A stretch of DNA of 64,000 bases from Pomacea canaliculata (GCF_003073045.1 NC_037596.1:30636184-30700183), one strand, 5' to 3'; shown: positions 1 through 11,605, numbered from the stretch's first letter. The notes: generated from the letters alone by a model not told the origin. A program made the numbers and translations.

Positions 1-59
1 AAGCTGTAAGCAAAATATTAATATAATGTTGTAAACGATGCTTATAAAGACTTCGGCCG

Positions 60-87
60 CAACGACGACGACGACGACGCCGCCGCC

Positions 88-147
<60 letters not shown>

Positions 148-186
148 CATGATGACGACGACGACGACGACGAAGACGAAGACAAA
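60..186. repeat. GAC/GAT trinucleotide array upstream of gene A
   Basis: The run changes from GAC and GCC units to about seventeen GAT units and back to GAC and GAA units. It lies about 2 kb upstream of the signal-peptide exon of gene A. The same kind of array precedes most other Ig units in the window. Translation of this stretch as poly-Asp or poly-Ser is not taken as coding. Confidence 0.95.
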
Positions 187-309
187 ACGGTCGTTACTTT
201 GAAGCAGATGATTCCGTGTTATTGATATAGCTCATTCTTGCCTTAAAATACCAGTACTGTCCCTTCAGATCATTTTCACACGGTTATCTCGTTTGCTCAA
301 TACGTTTCC

Positions 310-516
310 TACAAACAAACATTTTGTCGTCTTCTACATTAAAAAAGACGCGACAGATACGTGTTGTGATTTCTGCCTGATAAACAAGACGGTTTTTTTT
401 CAGTCGTTCACAAGACTCTTTACAGATTTATGCCATCACTTACTTCTGTGTACAGAAAGTTCATTTCCATCCGTTGACAAGCGCCTTTTACCTACAAGAC
501 AGCTTTAAACACACGG
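310..516 (+). promoter_or_regulatory. Probable 5' leader exon of gene A
   Basis: This block resembles sequences about 1 kb upstream of genes E and F. The 17 nt at 401-417 (CAGTCGTTCACAAGACT) recur exactly at 18923-18939 and in diverged form at 22376-22392. A donor-like GGTAAGA follows position 516, and a candidate leader acceptor for gene A lies at 2124/2125. It is read as a conserved untranslated first exon. The exact transcription start cannot be seen, and the donor is the less certain edge. Confidence 0.4.
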
Positions 517-608
517 GTAAGATGAGAGGAGATTACATCAGTAAACCCTATTTGCTAAAAACAGGTTGTTTAAAAGTTCTCATGGTCTTATTGCCATTTC
601 TCAAGATA

Positions 609-1885
609 CAGTGGAACCTCGGTTAGCGAACGCCTCGGATAGCGAATATTTCGGTTAACGAACAAAAATTTCGTTAAAAGTTTGTCTCGGATAACGAACA
701 AAATTTCGGATAACGAACAGCCACGTGAACCACACGTGACCGACCAGCATGTCATCATTCGCGCTCGAGACACAGTCACGATCAGTCGTTCCTTTTCTAT
801 GCGTATCCTTCTTATTTAGTGATTTTTGTGCTTTATTTTAATAAGATAATCCTCAATCATGGCTCCAAAGAAAAGTCTGTAGAAAGGTCTTTCCCTAACA
901 GTGCGATAGGCAATAGGAGCCTAAACATGTTCAATGATAATGTGATGTAGTATTACCCAAGAGTGTTACAAAAAAGGCAGAAGGAACAGACACTGGACAA
1001 GTTTTTTCCTTCAACCTCAAAGCGACAGAAAAAGTCGCTTTGTTGCCTTCCAAGTGATGATAAGCATGGAGGGTTTCTTTGTGTGTGAGATAGCCGAGAC
1101 CAGTAACATCTGTCGTTATGGAGCAGAATTTACGTTCTGTCAAATTCTACTTGAGGGATTTTATTTTTGTTTTAAAAGCTTTCTTGCTGCATAGAAAACT
1201 GTGTGGCATTTCATGATGTTGATATAGAGGAGTGTGTGGAATTTAATGATTTCAGTATGGTTGTTGGCATTGCAGGTTCAGTTTATGTCTCTTGCACGTT
1301 GAGAAATATTTCATAGCCGGAGCGCTGTTTAACGTTTGAATGACTGTAGGGGTCTTTCATACAGATTTCACATTAAAGTATATCATGGCGACGCAAATAA
1401 CCTTAACAGTAAAAATATTCACAGACAGAAGAAAATAAACACAGAGGCTACCGGAGTCGGAAAGTCTTACCCGGTAAAAGACTTTATCTTTTAAGATTTA
1501 GAAAACATCCTTACGAAGATCTTCTGTAAATTCTTCAGTTATTTGTTTGTACGTTAACTTTGGAAAAATTTACATGCAAGTAAAAAACTAATGATGGAAT
1601 AATGTCTAATGATAAGAGATAATGATACGTTCAAGATAAGACTTGCCGAATTCAAAGTAATCCACCCTTTCCATTCTCAAGATACACACCCACAAACATC
1701 AGCATGTACCGGTCAAGGCCACTCGCACAGACGTCAGAGTTGTACATAGCGAGTCATTAGGGGCTGGGAACCAATTAAATCTATTTCCTTTATTTCTTAT
1801 GGGAAAAACTGTTTCGGATAACGAACATTTCGGATAACGAACAACTTTACAGAACGGATTATGTTCGTTAACCGAGGTTCCACCG
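609..1885 (+). mobile_element. Non-autonomous pogo/Tigger-type DNA transposon, copy 1
   Basis: The terminal inverted repeats begin CAGTGGAACCTCGGTTA, with the matching complement at the right end. The element is flanked by TA (607-608 and 1886-1887), the Tc1/mariner-pogo target duplication. Subterminal motifs of the form GGATAACGAACA recur at both ends. Inside, a start-like codon at 859 (MAPKKSL then stop) is followed by a fragment that looks like a transposase C-terminus ending near a PCNA-binding-type motif, here EQTLDKFF. The catalytic DDE domain is absent, so the copy cannot encode transposase. It is 1277 bp and lies in the presumed leader intron of gene A. Relative to copy 2 it lacks about 770 bp and carries a short foldback at the junction (1019-1041). 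Confidence 0.9.
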
Positions 1886-2124
1886 TATTTGTAACTGAGT
1901 TAGATTTTCATGATTAATTAGGATGGAGTGTACTGTCAAGAAGGATTTGCTCGGTTAACTACATGGCGGCTTAATTTTTAAATTAATTTCTATGTTGTGA
2001 TTTTTACAATCACTGGTTTGAAATCAACAATGATTATCTTCGCTTTTGTTAGTATAACTTTTGTTAAAGCTGTGTTTAAACATTGTGTACACGGCACATT
2101 GTTCTTTACAAGTAGTTTTTCCAG

Positions 2125-3434
2125 TTTTCATCGTATTGAGGACAATGTCTCCAAAAGTCAAAATCTACACCATGGGGTGTGTTATGTTTAGTATTCTGGC
2201 CATTGTACTGGAGCAAACATCAGGTATGCACCATTACAAAGTTTTTAGCTTTACACTAGTTAAGACTTATACTCAATATGTTACATTTACTTACTAAAGT
2301 GGTATATGGATGCATATGTAGCCACTTAGCAGCAGTGGAAAATGTATCAATATTTTAAAAAATTATATATTGGTGTCAATAAAAGTATTTCTCGTGTGAT
2401 TGATTTACTTCTTTACATGCAAGAAGCCACCCCGCTTGAAGTCACTAAACTAGTCGATTAACCATCTAATGTAATACGTTATTAACTTACTTAAAAGTGC
2501 AAACTGCAGTAAAGAAAAATATAACACAAAATTTAAATAATTAAACAAGTTACAAAAATAGTTTAGCGACAACTTCAAACAAAACCAACTTACTTGAAAA
2601 TCCACTAAGTTCATATTTTATTAATAGTGAATTTTAATTTAAAAACAGACATCACCTAAATGAGAATGATTTCTAAGTTTTCTTACTTTTATTTAAAGCT
2701 CTGAAGTAGTATTAAAAATACAGCACAAAAACAAATTTGCAAGGAATGTTTGATTTAGTTATTTATTACATGCTAAACTAAAAAGAATGATTTTTTAGAA
2801 TAAAAAAGGTAAAACTGGCGACAATCATTCCTATGATTACAATAATAGTTGACTCTTATTTCGAGTTGACAGGAGTGGAGATCTTAAACTGCGGTCCTGA
2901 TAAGCCCCTAGTAGTGGACGAAACCTCAACACATTTTGAGATAGAATGTGTGAACATCCATGACGGTTACGAGGTCATGTGGCACTTGAACTCTACGGAC
3001 GAGGACGGTGCCAGGGACATTTTGGCAGCATTTTGCTTAAGGATAAACAAGTGCTCATTCCCTACCATCTTCCTCAGCGCTCATTCAAACGCAAATAAAA
3101 TTGTGCTGAACGTTGCCAGCTTCCTAAGGTATTATAATCTCACTGGAATCACCTGCTCAGAACGCAACTGGTTTGACGTTGGGGAGAGTAGCTACACCTG
3201 TGGTGTACGCCTCCAGCGTAAGGTTTTCAAAGTTCTTGTTTTCATCTAAATTTAAATGTTTACTATTTACATTTTTTTCTTTTACAAAACAGTTGAAAAG
3301 ATGTGTGTTACAAGTGTTTGTGCGGAATAAGAGATCAAATAGATATTTCGCAGTAATATGTTATGCAGGAGTATTGTAGGTTTATACTTTTCTTGAATAT
3401 TGCAGCTCCAAAAATATGGCACAGACGTTACTAA
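2125..3434 (+). CDS. Gene A: secreted single-Ig protein (three exons)
   Basis: Coding exons are 2145-2223 (signal peptide, ATG 2145, acceptor for the leader at 2124/2125), 2873-3217 (Ig) and 3406-3434 (stop TAA at 3432). All joins are phase 1 with GT-AG sites, giving about 150 residues. The first 26 residues have a hydrophobic core of signal-peptide type ending QTSG. The Ig exon has Cys in strand A (ILNCG), Cys in strand B (IEC), Trp in strand C (VMW), an inserted Cys pair (FCLRINKC), Cys in strand F (GITC) and a last Cys in strand G (YTC). No transmembrane segment follows; the protein ends with a short basic tail (KIWHRRY), so secretion is expected. The Ig domain is the type 1 form seen in E, F and G. 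Function is unknown; an immune or recognition role is inferred only from fold and clustering. Splice joins are predicted, not proven. Confidence 0.72.
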
Positions 3435-3484
3435 GGGTGATGAACGATGGTTCCATGACTTCGCCGGTCACTAAGTCAGCAAAG

Positions 3485-3490
3485 AATAAA
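3485..3490 (+). terminator. Polyadenylation signal of gene A
   Basis: AATAAA lies about 50 nt after the stop codon of gene A, the normal placement for a canonical polyadenylation signal. Confidence 0.6.
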
Positions 3491-4955
3491 GGATTTAACA
3501 AGAACGATCAGTCATGTGATCTGGCTTTGACTTGCAGATGCTCTCTGCTTTTCTCTTTTTCGCGTAATGTTTATATATAATCACTTAATTAACTTTGATT
3601 TTACGACTAACATAAGCCTTACTGCCTATCAATATAAGTTAAGAGAAGTTTTTTCATCCAACAGTCTATTGATTTGTTGAAGAGTATTCACGTGGCTTCT
3701 TTGTTCTATCATGCTTTAATTAGATTAAAGTTTAATAAATTTACTTTGATAAAAGACTTCAAATTGTGTTCCTTCCATTTTGTAAAAAAAGGAAAATCAA
3801 AATGAAATTAAGACTGTAAACTAACCGTCAATGTTAAAGATACTAAAATCAATCTGATGCAATTAAAAAGTTGCTGCGTGTCATATCTTTTTGTAGCATT
3901 GGAAAAAAAAAATATTTGTTTCATGTAAAATTCAAATTTACAATACGTATGTATCTTATTTGCAAGTAATATGATAGTTTAATAAATAAAATGTAAATAA
4001 TAATAAAATAAACGAAATTATATCGCACCCATTTCCTATTTAAATTGGTATTGTAGAGAATTAATATTTCAATAATAATTCCATCGAATAAGAAAAAGCG
4101 AACATGATTAAAGAATTGTCATAATATACGACATATTTTTAATGTTTGCAATGATTATCTTCAGTGTAAAAACTATTTAACAAGCTAGGTAAGGCGTAAT
4201 CCATCTGATTTTATAGAGACAAAGGTAGATGCGAGTGTCTGCTTTTTTGTGTGATTGCGTGAGTGCGTGAACTCGTCTGTATTTGTGAGAGGACTGACTG
4301 ACTGATTCACTTACTCACCTATCCATCCACAGCCCTTTCCTCTCCATTCAACAATCAAGCTTTTATTTACATATATTTTTAGTTATACTTATATTTCTTC
4401 AATACGTACCGCATGGTCGAAATAAACGTCCGAGCTGTATATCAACATTATTATTATTATATGCAAAGGGAAGCAATCTCACTCCACAGGATTCATGTCT
4501 GATTGCCGCCCTTACCATCCTCAAGTGTTTGGGGCTGTTTTTTCAAATATCGGTAGATATAGGCGACACAATAAATAAATATATAAAACAAATTTTTTTT
4601 AAAAGAACTAACCTGTAAATTTTAGCCTCGAAGCGCATCCATTAATTAATTGTCCGCTTCGATTCGCACCTGCGATGAGCTAGCGCTAACAGTGTACTAC
4701 GTCACGTTAACGTCAGTTCACCTGTTACACGTTAGGCAGCAGGCAACACCACACGTTCACTGAGAGAGAGAAGGAGAGAAGTAAAAAAATGACTTTAATT
4801 CATCTACGGAGTATAGAAGTGCATGTTGCACGGACATGAGTGCTCTTGTAGTTGTTAGATAGCTACTCATCCCTAATTTCTGTTTTTCTTCACTATTCTA
4901 AAACACCAAGTTAAGGACACTCTGCTTGCTTTTAAGAAAGTTAAAGACTTTGTGT
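3491..4955. other. AT-rich intergenic stretch between A and B
   Basis: No ORF, exon-like segment or terminal repeat was recognised. The sequence is AT-rich, with a short purine-rich run near 4762-4790 and scattered homopolymers. Confidence 0.6.
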
Positions 4956-4962
4956 GTAGAAT

Positions 4963-5022
4963 AATGATGATGATGATGATGATGATGATGAGGAGGAGGA
5001 GGAGGAGGAGGAGGAGGAGGAG
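4963..5022. repeat. GAT/GAG trinucleotide array upstream of B
   Basis: About nine GAT units pass into about ten GAG units. The following sequence (from about 5034) is the start of the unit shared by B, C and D, beginning with a conserved GTGTTT and TTCGTTTGGAGTTTTCC. Confidence 0.9.
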
Positions 5023-5194
5023 AACAAGGAGGATGTGTTTTAATTATCTAAATTCGTTTGGAGTTTTCCCTGCAGTAACAGTACTTTTTTAAACAATGAC
5101 AGGCATACACATGTTTAATCTGCTTCTTTAGTTCAACGAAATAATTTTTGTCGCTTTAGATAAAACATGAGATACAAGCATCACAGATAAATAC

Positions 5195-5291
5195 TTTCAT
5201 CATCTACTGTCTACGTCATATCAACGGGCTTTCTCGTGGTTTAGTTTTGCACAAGGTTCTATGAGCCATTAGACAGCAGCAATCACAAGAG
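5195..5291 (+). promoter_or_regulatory. Probable 5' leader exon of gene B
   Basis: This block is nearly identical at 8025-8120 (C) and 15660-15754 (D) and ends at a donor AAGAG/GTAAGACG in all three. It contains TACGTCATATC, which resembles a CRE half-site. The next leader segment begins at the acceptor before 5581. The start of transcription is not determined. Confidence 0.45.
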
Positions 5292-5580
5292 GTAAGACGA
5301 GAGGACATTGCTTCACAGTAATTAATAAGCTTGCTGAAATAAGTTACCCGTTTCTCTGTCCTTCCTGCCTCACCTCTTCTCTCCTTCTGTCTTTCCGTAA
5401 GTATATACTCTTGTATGTGTGTACGATTAGCAACAGTTTATTATTGTAATACGATTAATTAAGCTGTATTTGCTTCAATCACTAAGTGTAGACATTTCAA
5501 AAGATTTATAATCACTGCACTTTTGTTTTAATTAACTTTGCAATTGCTGTCTAACGGTTTTTGTTCTTTCTTTCCAAAAG

Positions 5581-6703
5581 GCTTGATTATTCAAAGGACC
5601 TATCCAATTGTTCCTAAAAGCGAGATGTACTCTAAAATGTTTGTTATCTTCAGTATTATGGTACTTTTCTTACTGAAGCAGTCATCAGGTATGTATGGTC
5701 AAATGTGAGGATACTTTCATGAGCAAACATGCTGCAATAGAAAAACATCCAACTACTTAGCAAGCTTACAAACTATATTCAAACAATTGTATTTAACATT
5801 ATTTTGAGTCTCAGTAAAAAAACTATAATCATTTCAACAATATATTTGCTAGGGTATTGGAAAATCCTCTAGTACTATTATAGGTAAAATGTTCTTTAAC
5901 TAAAATAATATCAGGAAAGAGGTTTATTAATATGTAGGAATATATTTTCAAACCTTTTTATCGTACAAATTTTGTTCATACATATAAAATTTACAAAATA
6001 GTATGAATTGGGTAGTAGAAAAATTCTATAATTGTCATCTTTTTATAAATGTCTACAATATAAATTATTAGTATAATATTATAATAAAGCATTTGTGCAT
6101 TTTGATTTTTAAACTTAATGACTTAAATCAAACTTCTTTAAGAATTATTCTTGTTTTATTTTTCTTAGGCACACCACACATGTCATGCAAAGTTACACTT
6201 GCACCGGAAACTGAAACAGGGTTAGGTGCATGTAATGTCACAGAAGTCCACTTTCATGGAGATCAGCACACATGCACGTGGTTTCAAACGGATGAGGTAT
6301 TAGAGTTGTAATCCTTCTGTTAATTTTATCATCTCTTAACTAAAAAAATAATAATTATCGTAACGAGGAATAATTACCTGCACATTAATTTCTCTTATTT
6401 TCTGTGATTATTTAAATGTAAACACGTGTAATATGAAAGAGAAATGTATTAGAAAATGTCTTTTTCAAACACTTTTAATTATTTAATTTACTCTTGGTGC
6501 CTCAGATCAGTAAACGGACGACAGAAATTGCTCGAAAAGTGTAATTAATTTGAAAGATCACGGCACCCACTTTAGTGGAACCTGCGCAGTAATATTCCGC
6601 ATCACCGACGATGTGTCGTTGAAATATGAGATACTTCTTCTGCCAGAGGGTCTTCGTGTGTAAGTAATATTGCTTTACTATGAAAACATCATCGTCACCA
6701 TCA

Positions 6704-6739
<36 letters not shown>

Positions 6740-6923
6740 TCGTCATCGTCATCATCGTCGTCGTCGTCCTTTTTTCTTAGCTTTTGTGACATTTCTTTAA
6801 GCAAACAAAAATTTGCAAAGAAATCTTAAACCCAACTGTAAACATCTGTTTTAATTTTTCTTAAGTACTGCACGGAAGGGAGTGTATCGAAGACAGGGTC
6901 ACATGTCTGGAAGCTGGGACTGA
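5581..6923 (+). pseudogene. Gene B: copy of the single split-Ig secreted gene with a frame slip
   Basis: Exons match C and D one for one: 5581-5688 (leader plus signal peptide, ATG 5625), 6169-6296, 6506-6659 and 6866-6923. The signal peptide has a hydrophobic core ending KQSSG. Exon 2 carries the first half of Ig type 2 (SCKV, GACNV, YTC/HTCTWFQT). Exon 3 is 154 nt, not 155 as in C and D; one base is missing after the codons for EIARK, which brings a stop two codons later. The rest of the exon stays open in the shifted frame (FSGTC, KYEILLLPEGLRV). Exon 4 also differs: the GGATGA stop of C and D is changed, so the frame would run on to 6923. All splice sites look intact. It is therefore either a recent pseudogene or a gene with one assembly error. 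Confidence 0.7.
6694..6769. repeat. TCG/TCA trinucleotide array in last intron of B
   Basis: About twenty-five TCG and TCA units lie between exon 3 and exon 4. The equivalent intron of C is dominated by TCA and that of D is a short mixture, so the position is conserved but the unit composition differs. Confidence 0.95.
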
Positions 6924-7411
6924 CACTCGTACCTCGACTGGCGAAGAATGAATATTTTCATGTGATGCATCAGTCACGTGCTTTGCCTTGCAAACAGTTC
7001 TCAACTTTGCAATCTACATTAATTTATCATTTTATACAATTCATTTTGATTATGACTAGCATGAATATTATTAATAATTAATTGTCTTTTATGAATATTC
7101 TTTGACATATTGTTATGGGTGATGTAAAAGACATAGTATTTGTATTAAAAATGTGTTAATAAAATGACATATTGATTACTGATTAAATTTTCTTATATTC
7201 GATTTTATTATGCAATAATTTGATGCAATATTTATAAATCAATTTTGCGAATGTATTTCTGATGTTGATTTTCAAATCTTAATTAAAATCTTAAACCAAT
7301 TGAGTATGCTGTGTTTCTTAAGATAATGTTTTATTACTGAAATGAAAGATTTTTTAGACTAATGTCTCCATTTTTACGGTAAACATACAGTTTACTAATG
7401 TTTATTTACCA

Positions 7412-7725
7412 GCATACTGACACTCCGCCCTACTGCAGTGGCGTGGTTGACAGGTGACTAACCCCTACTCCCTATCAACCTGGTGGACAGGTGTGTGAGC
7501 CACTGTTCGTGTAGCTGTCTTTGTTGACTTTATTGACACCTCTGTCGGCCGGCTGGTCGCGCTTGACTGACTGTAACCACTCAGGGCTGCCTCCCAGTTA
7601 CAACACCTGTGCGCTCCTACCTCCTACAACACCTGTACACTGGCACGTGCACCCCTCTCTCCTGGCCTAAGGGCCGTGAACCTTGTAAACAAGTCACCCT
7701 AGAGGGCTAGACCTTACTAGGGGCG
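7412..7725. repeat. Unit-boundary sequence repeated between Ig units
   Basis: A GC-richer block with GACAGGTGACTAACCCC, a TTGTTGACTTTATTGACACC segment and repeated ACAACACCTG motifs. It recurs at 10707-10925 plus 15277-15362, where the Harbinger element splits it, and a truncated form begins at about 18072. It marks the edge of the roughly 3-kb tandem unit that carries genes C and D. Confidence 0.8.
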
Positions 7726-7804
7726 ATTGGTACTACATGTACCCCATTTAGGTTACCACATGACACGTCGTCACAGATACATTAGCCGCAGCATCAACCG
7801 CCTT

Positions 7805-7872
7805 GATGATGATGATGATGATGATTATGATGATGACAACGACGACGACGACAACGACGACGATGATGATGT
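7805..7872. repeat. GAT/GAC trinucleotide array upstream of C
   Basis: A mixture of GAT, GAC and AAC units 650 bp upstream of the signal-peptide exon of C, in the same place as the arrays of B and D. Confidence 0.95.
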
Positions 7873-8024
7873 GTTTAATTCTTTCAATTCGTTTGGAGTT
7901 TTCCCTGCAGTAACAGTGCTTTTTTTAAACAGTTACCAACATACACATGTTTAATCTGCTTTCATAATTCAGCGAAAAAATGTTTGTCGCTTTAGATAAA
8001 ACATGAGTTAAAAGCATCACAGAT

Positions 8025-8120
8025 AAACACTTTCATCATCTACGTCATATCAACGGGCTTTCTCGTGGTTTAGTTTTGCACAGTGTTCTATGAGCCATTA
8101 GACAGCAGCAATCACAAGAG
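8025..8120 (+). promoter_or_regulatory. Probable 5' leader exon of gene C
   Basis: Near-copy of the block upstream of B and D, with the same CRE-like TACGTCATATC and the donor AAGAG/GTAAGACG after 8120. Confidence 0.45.
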
Positions 8121-8418
8121 GTAAGACGAGAGGGCATTACTTCACAGTAATTAATAAGCTTGCTGAAATAAGTCACCCTTTTCTCTGTCCTTCCTGCCTC
8201 AGCTTCTCTCTCCTTCTGTCTTTCCGTAAGTATATACTCTTGTAGGTGTGTACGATTAGCAACAGTTTATTCTAGTAATACGATTAATTAAGCTGTATTT
8301 GTTTCAATCACTAAGTGCAGAAATTTCACAAGATTTATAATTACTGCACTTTTGTTTTAATTAACGCCGCATGGGCTGTCACTCGTTTTGATTTTTTTTG
8401 TTTTTTTCTTTCCAAAAG

Positions 8419-9706
8419 GCTTGATTATTCCAAGGACCTATCCAATTGTTCCAAAAAGAGAGATGTACTCTAAAATGTTTGTTATCTTCAGTATTATGGT
8501 ACTTTTATTACTGAAGCAGTCATCAGGTAAGTATGGTCAAACAGTAATTAAGTAAAATTTACACTCTATACGAATTATTGCTGTAATTACACATTTAACA
8601 AATTATCCCTTTAAAACTATATCTCTATCCACCTTTATATAATTAACCAGAAATGTTAGGACACCTTCATGAGCAAACATGTTGCAATAGAAAATCATCC
8701 AAATACTTAGCAAGCTTACAAACTATATTCAAACAAAAGTATTTTACATTATTTTGAGTCTCAGTAAAAATAATTTCAACAATATGTTTCCTAGGGTGTT
8801 GGAAAATCCTCTAGTAGGTAAAATGTTCTTTAACTAAAATAATATCAGGAAAGAGGTTTATTAATATGTAGGAATATATTTTCAAACCTTTTTATCCTAC
8901 AAATTTTGTTTGTACATAAAAAAATTTGACAAAATAGTATGAATTTGGTGGTAGAAAAATTCCATAATTGTCATCTTTTTATAAATGTCTACAATATAAA
9001 TTATTAGTATATAGTTATAATAAAGCATTTGTGCATTTTGATTTTTAAACTTAATGATTTAAAGCAAACTTATTTAAGAATTAAGATTTTTAAACTTAAG
9101 GATTTAAAACAAACTTCTTTAAGAATTATTCTTGTTTTATTTTTCTTAGGGACACCACACATGTCATGCAAAGTTACACTTGCACCGACAATGAATACAG
9201 GGATAGGACAGTGTGATGTCACAAAACTCCATCGTCAAGGAAATCCGTACACATGCACGTGGTTTCAAACTAATGAGGTATTAGAGTTGTAATCCTTCTG
9301 TTCATTTAACATCATCTTTTAACTTAAAAAATAATAATTTTCGTAAAGAGAAATAATTACCTGAACAGTAATTTTTCTTATTTTCTGTGATTATTTAAAG
9401 GTACACACGTGTAATATGAAAGAGAAATGTATTAGATAATATCTTTTCCAAACACTTTTAATTCTTGTTTACTCTTGGTGCCTCAGATCAGTAAACAGAC
9501 GAAAGAAATTGCTCGAAAAAGATTATATAATTTGAAAGATCACGGCACCCACTTTAGTGGTAAATGCGGCGCCTTATTCAGTATCACCAAAGATGTATCG
9601 TTGAAATATGAGATACTTCTTCTGCCAGATGGTCTTCGTGTGTAAGTACTATTGCTTTACTATGAAAACATCATCGTCATCATCGTCATCACCATCGTCG
9701 TCGTCG

Positions 9707-9769
<63 letters not shown>

Positions 9770-9910
9770 CCATCGTCGTCGTCGTCCTTTTTTATTAGCT
9801 TTTGTGACATTTCTTTAAACAAACAAAAAATTCCAAGAAATCTTTAACCTAACTGTAAACATCTGTTTTAATTTTTCTTAAGTACTGCACAGAAAGAAGT
9901 GTATGGATGA
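8419..9910 (+). CDS. Gene C: secreted single split-Ig protein (four exons)
   Basis: Exons are 8419-8526 (leader plus signal peptide, ATG 8463), 9150-9277, 9487-9641 and 9883-9910 (TGA 9908). Phases are 1, 0 and 2, and the total is 375 coding nt, or 124 residues. The signal peptide ends KQSSG. The single Ig-like domain is of type 2: SCKV and GQCDV in the first half, then YTCTWFQT directly before a phase 0 intron, then KCGALFSI and KYEILLLPDGLRV in the second half. It has four cysteines, and the usual Tyr-x-Cys of strand F is replaced by Gly-x-Cys. The tail is short (VTAQKEVYG) with no membrane segment, so a secreted product is expected. The same split domain is the second domain of G and of receptor H. 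Neighbours B and D are direct copies. Function is unknown. Confidence 0.75.
9667..9786. repeat. TCA/TCG trinucleotide array in last intron of C
   Basis: The array lies 25 bp after the exon 3 donor and is dominated by about twenty TCA units flanked by TCG units. It corresponds to the array at 6694 in B and 17256 in D. Confidence 0.95.
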
Positions 9911-10392
9911 GAGGGTCACCGGTCTGGACGCTAAGACTGTCACTCGTACCTCGACTGGCGAAGAATGAATATTTTCATGTGATGCATCAGTCACGTGCTT
10001 TGGCTTGCAAACAGTTTCTCTACTTTGCATTTTTCATTTGATACAAATCATTTTGATTATGACTAGCATACATTTTAGTAGTAATTAACTGTGTTTTATG
10101 TATATTCTTTGACATATTGTAATTTGGTGATGTAAAAGACAAAGAATGACCTATTGATTAGTGATAAAATTTCATTATTTTCACTTTTATTATACAATAA
10201 TTTGATGCAAAATTTATAAATCAAATTTGTGAAAGTATTTCTGATGTTGTTTTTCAAATCTTAATTAAAATCTTAAACCAATTGAGCAGACTTTATTTTT
10301 TAAGATAATGTTTTATTACTGAAATGCAAGATTATTTAGACTAATGTCTCGATTTCTACGGTAAACATACAGTTTACTAATGTTTATTTACT

Positions 10393-10706
10393 TCGGTTAC
10401 TTCAGTTTCACTGACAGAAATGAATCATGCTTACAATGGGAAACTTTATTTATATTAACATAATCGTTTAAACATCGTTTAATATAAATAAATTTTCTCA
10501 AAAACAAGTGAAGTCGGAGTTAGAGATGGTGAAGTGGCTCAGCTGCTGACCAGTTGCTCTTTCCACCCTGACTTTGTGCCGAGAAGGGTCCTGTCAGTCC
10601 TCAGTTCCCTGTTTTACTTTACTCATTGGCATGACACACACACACACCGCCATTGGTCACTCACCAGCCAATCAAAGAGCCAACATCGACAAGAGACCGA
10701 CCAGCC
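10393..10706. other. 3' flank of unit C with a conserved inverted repeat
   Basis: Positions 10445-10458 (TTTATTTATATTAA) and 10479-10492 (its complement) form a 14-bp stem. The same structure is kept in D at about 18001-18047 with two changes. The rest of the block has no coding signal, apart from a short CA run near 10637. It joins directly to the next unit boundary. Confidence 0.6.
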
Positions 10707-11149
10707 TACTGACGCTCCGCCCCTACTGAAGTGACGTTGCGGACAGGTGACTAACCCCTACTCCCTGTCAAACTGGCGGACAGGTGTGTGAGCCCCTGTG
10801 TGTGTAGCTGTCTTTGTTGACTTTATTGACACCTGTCGGCGGGTGGTCGCGCTTGTCTGACTGTAACCACTTAGGGCTGTCTCCCAGTTACAACACCTGT
10901 GCGCACCTACCTCCTACAACACCTGGACCCGGTTGCATTGCTCGGGCGTAGCTAGTCCCCTGCTAGTCCCGACTAAACCCCCTTATACCCGACTAGCTAG
11001 TCTCCTCACTTACGCCGGTTGCACTGCTCTGGATTAGGCTCGCGACTAGCCACGTCCGAACTAGTAGCTACGGACTAAGGGTTTTACAAAAACCTTCACG
11101 GGCTTCCACCGCGAAACGAAATTTTCACGCGGGAGATCACTCTAATCTC

Positions 11150-11605
11150 GAAAATGTCAGATGCTAAAGTGAAAGACAAATTGAAAAATAAAACTTATGT
11201 GGATTAATAGTGACAGTCGCTGCAAATCAGACGTTGCTCTTGTCAAAATTTCGAACAACGGACTGCAACTAAAGAAGCAGCGGAAAGATGTGGTGAGGAC
11301 GGTGTGTGCCCAGTCGTCGGCAGAACGATCAATGCATGAGGTAAATAAACTGTTTTAAGTTTTTTGCATGTAAACAACCACAAACGTAATGCATAAAAAT
11401 AGTCTTTTGGATAGGTGGAATCAATTTGGAAAATAAAGTATCGCTCTGGCTGACACAGGTTGCAATTTGTTATTTTCAGGCAATGAAGAAATGGAAGGAC
11501 TGCTTCGCGAGTGATAAACAATGTCCACAATGTAAAGCGTCCCTGTACAAACCACAGATTGCAGAGTGGATTGATGCAATCCTAAATTATGTTTGGGTTG
11601 CATAA
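11150..11605 (+). pseudogene. Possible Myb/SANT-like accessory protein of the Harbinger element
   Basis: Two exon-like pieces flank an intron with donor GAG/GTAAAT near 11341 and acceptor TTTTCAG near 11480. The second piece begins AMKKWKDCFASDK, close to the lysine-tryptophan motif that ends the third helix in Myb/SANT-like domains of Harbinger elements. The first piece has EAAERCGEDG and RTINA when read in another frame, so the frame does not join cleanly. Harbinger elements usually carry such a protein with the opposite orientation to the transposase, as here. This is a family-based guess with weak sequence support. Confidence 0.3.

Noticed and set aside
588-779. Open frames across the Tigger ends (also 26816-27097)
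   Set aside because: They read through terminal inverted repeats in the antisense direction and have no family match.
6502-6804. Poly-Asp and poly-Ser open frames over trinucleotide arrays (also at 7727, 9608 and 15368)
   Set aside because: They arise from GAT/GAC or TCA/TCG microsatellites and overlap introns of the Ig genes.
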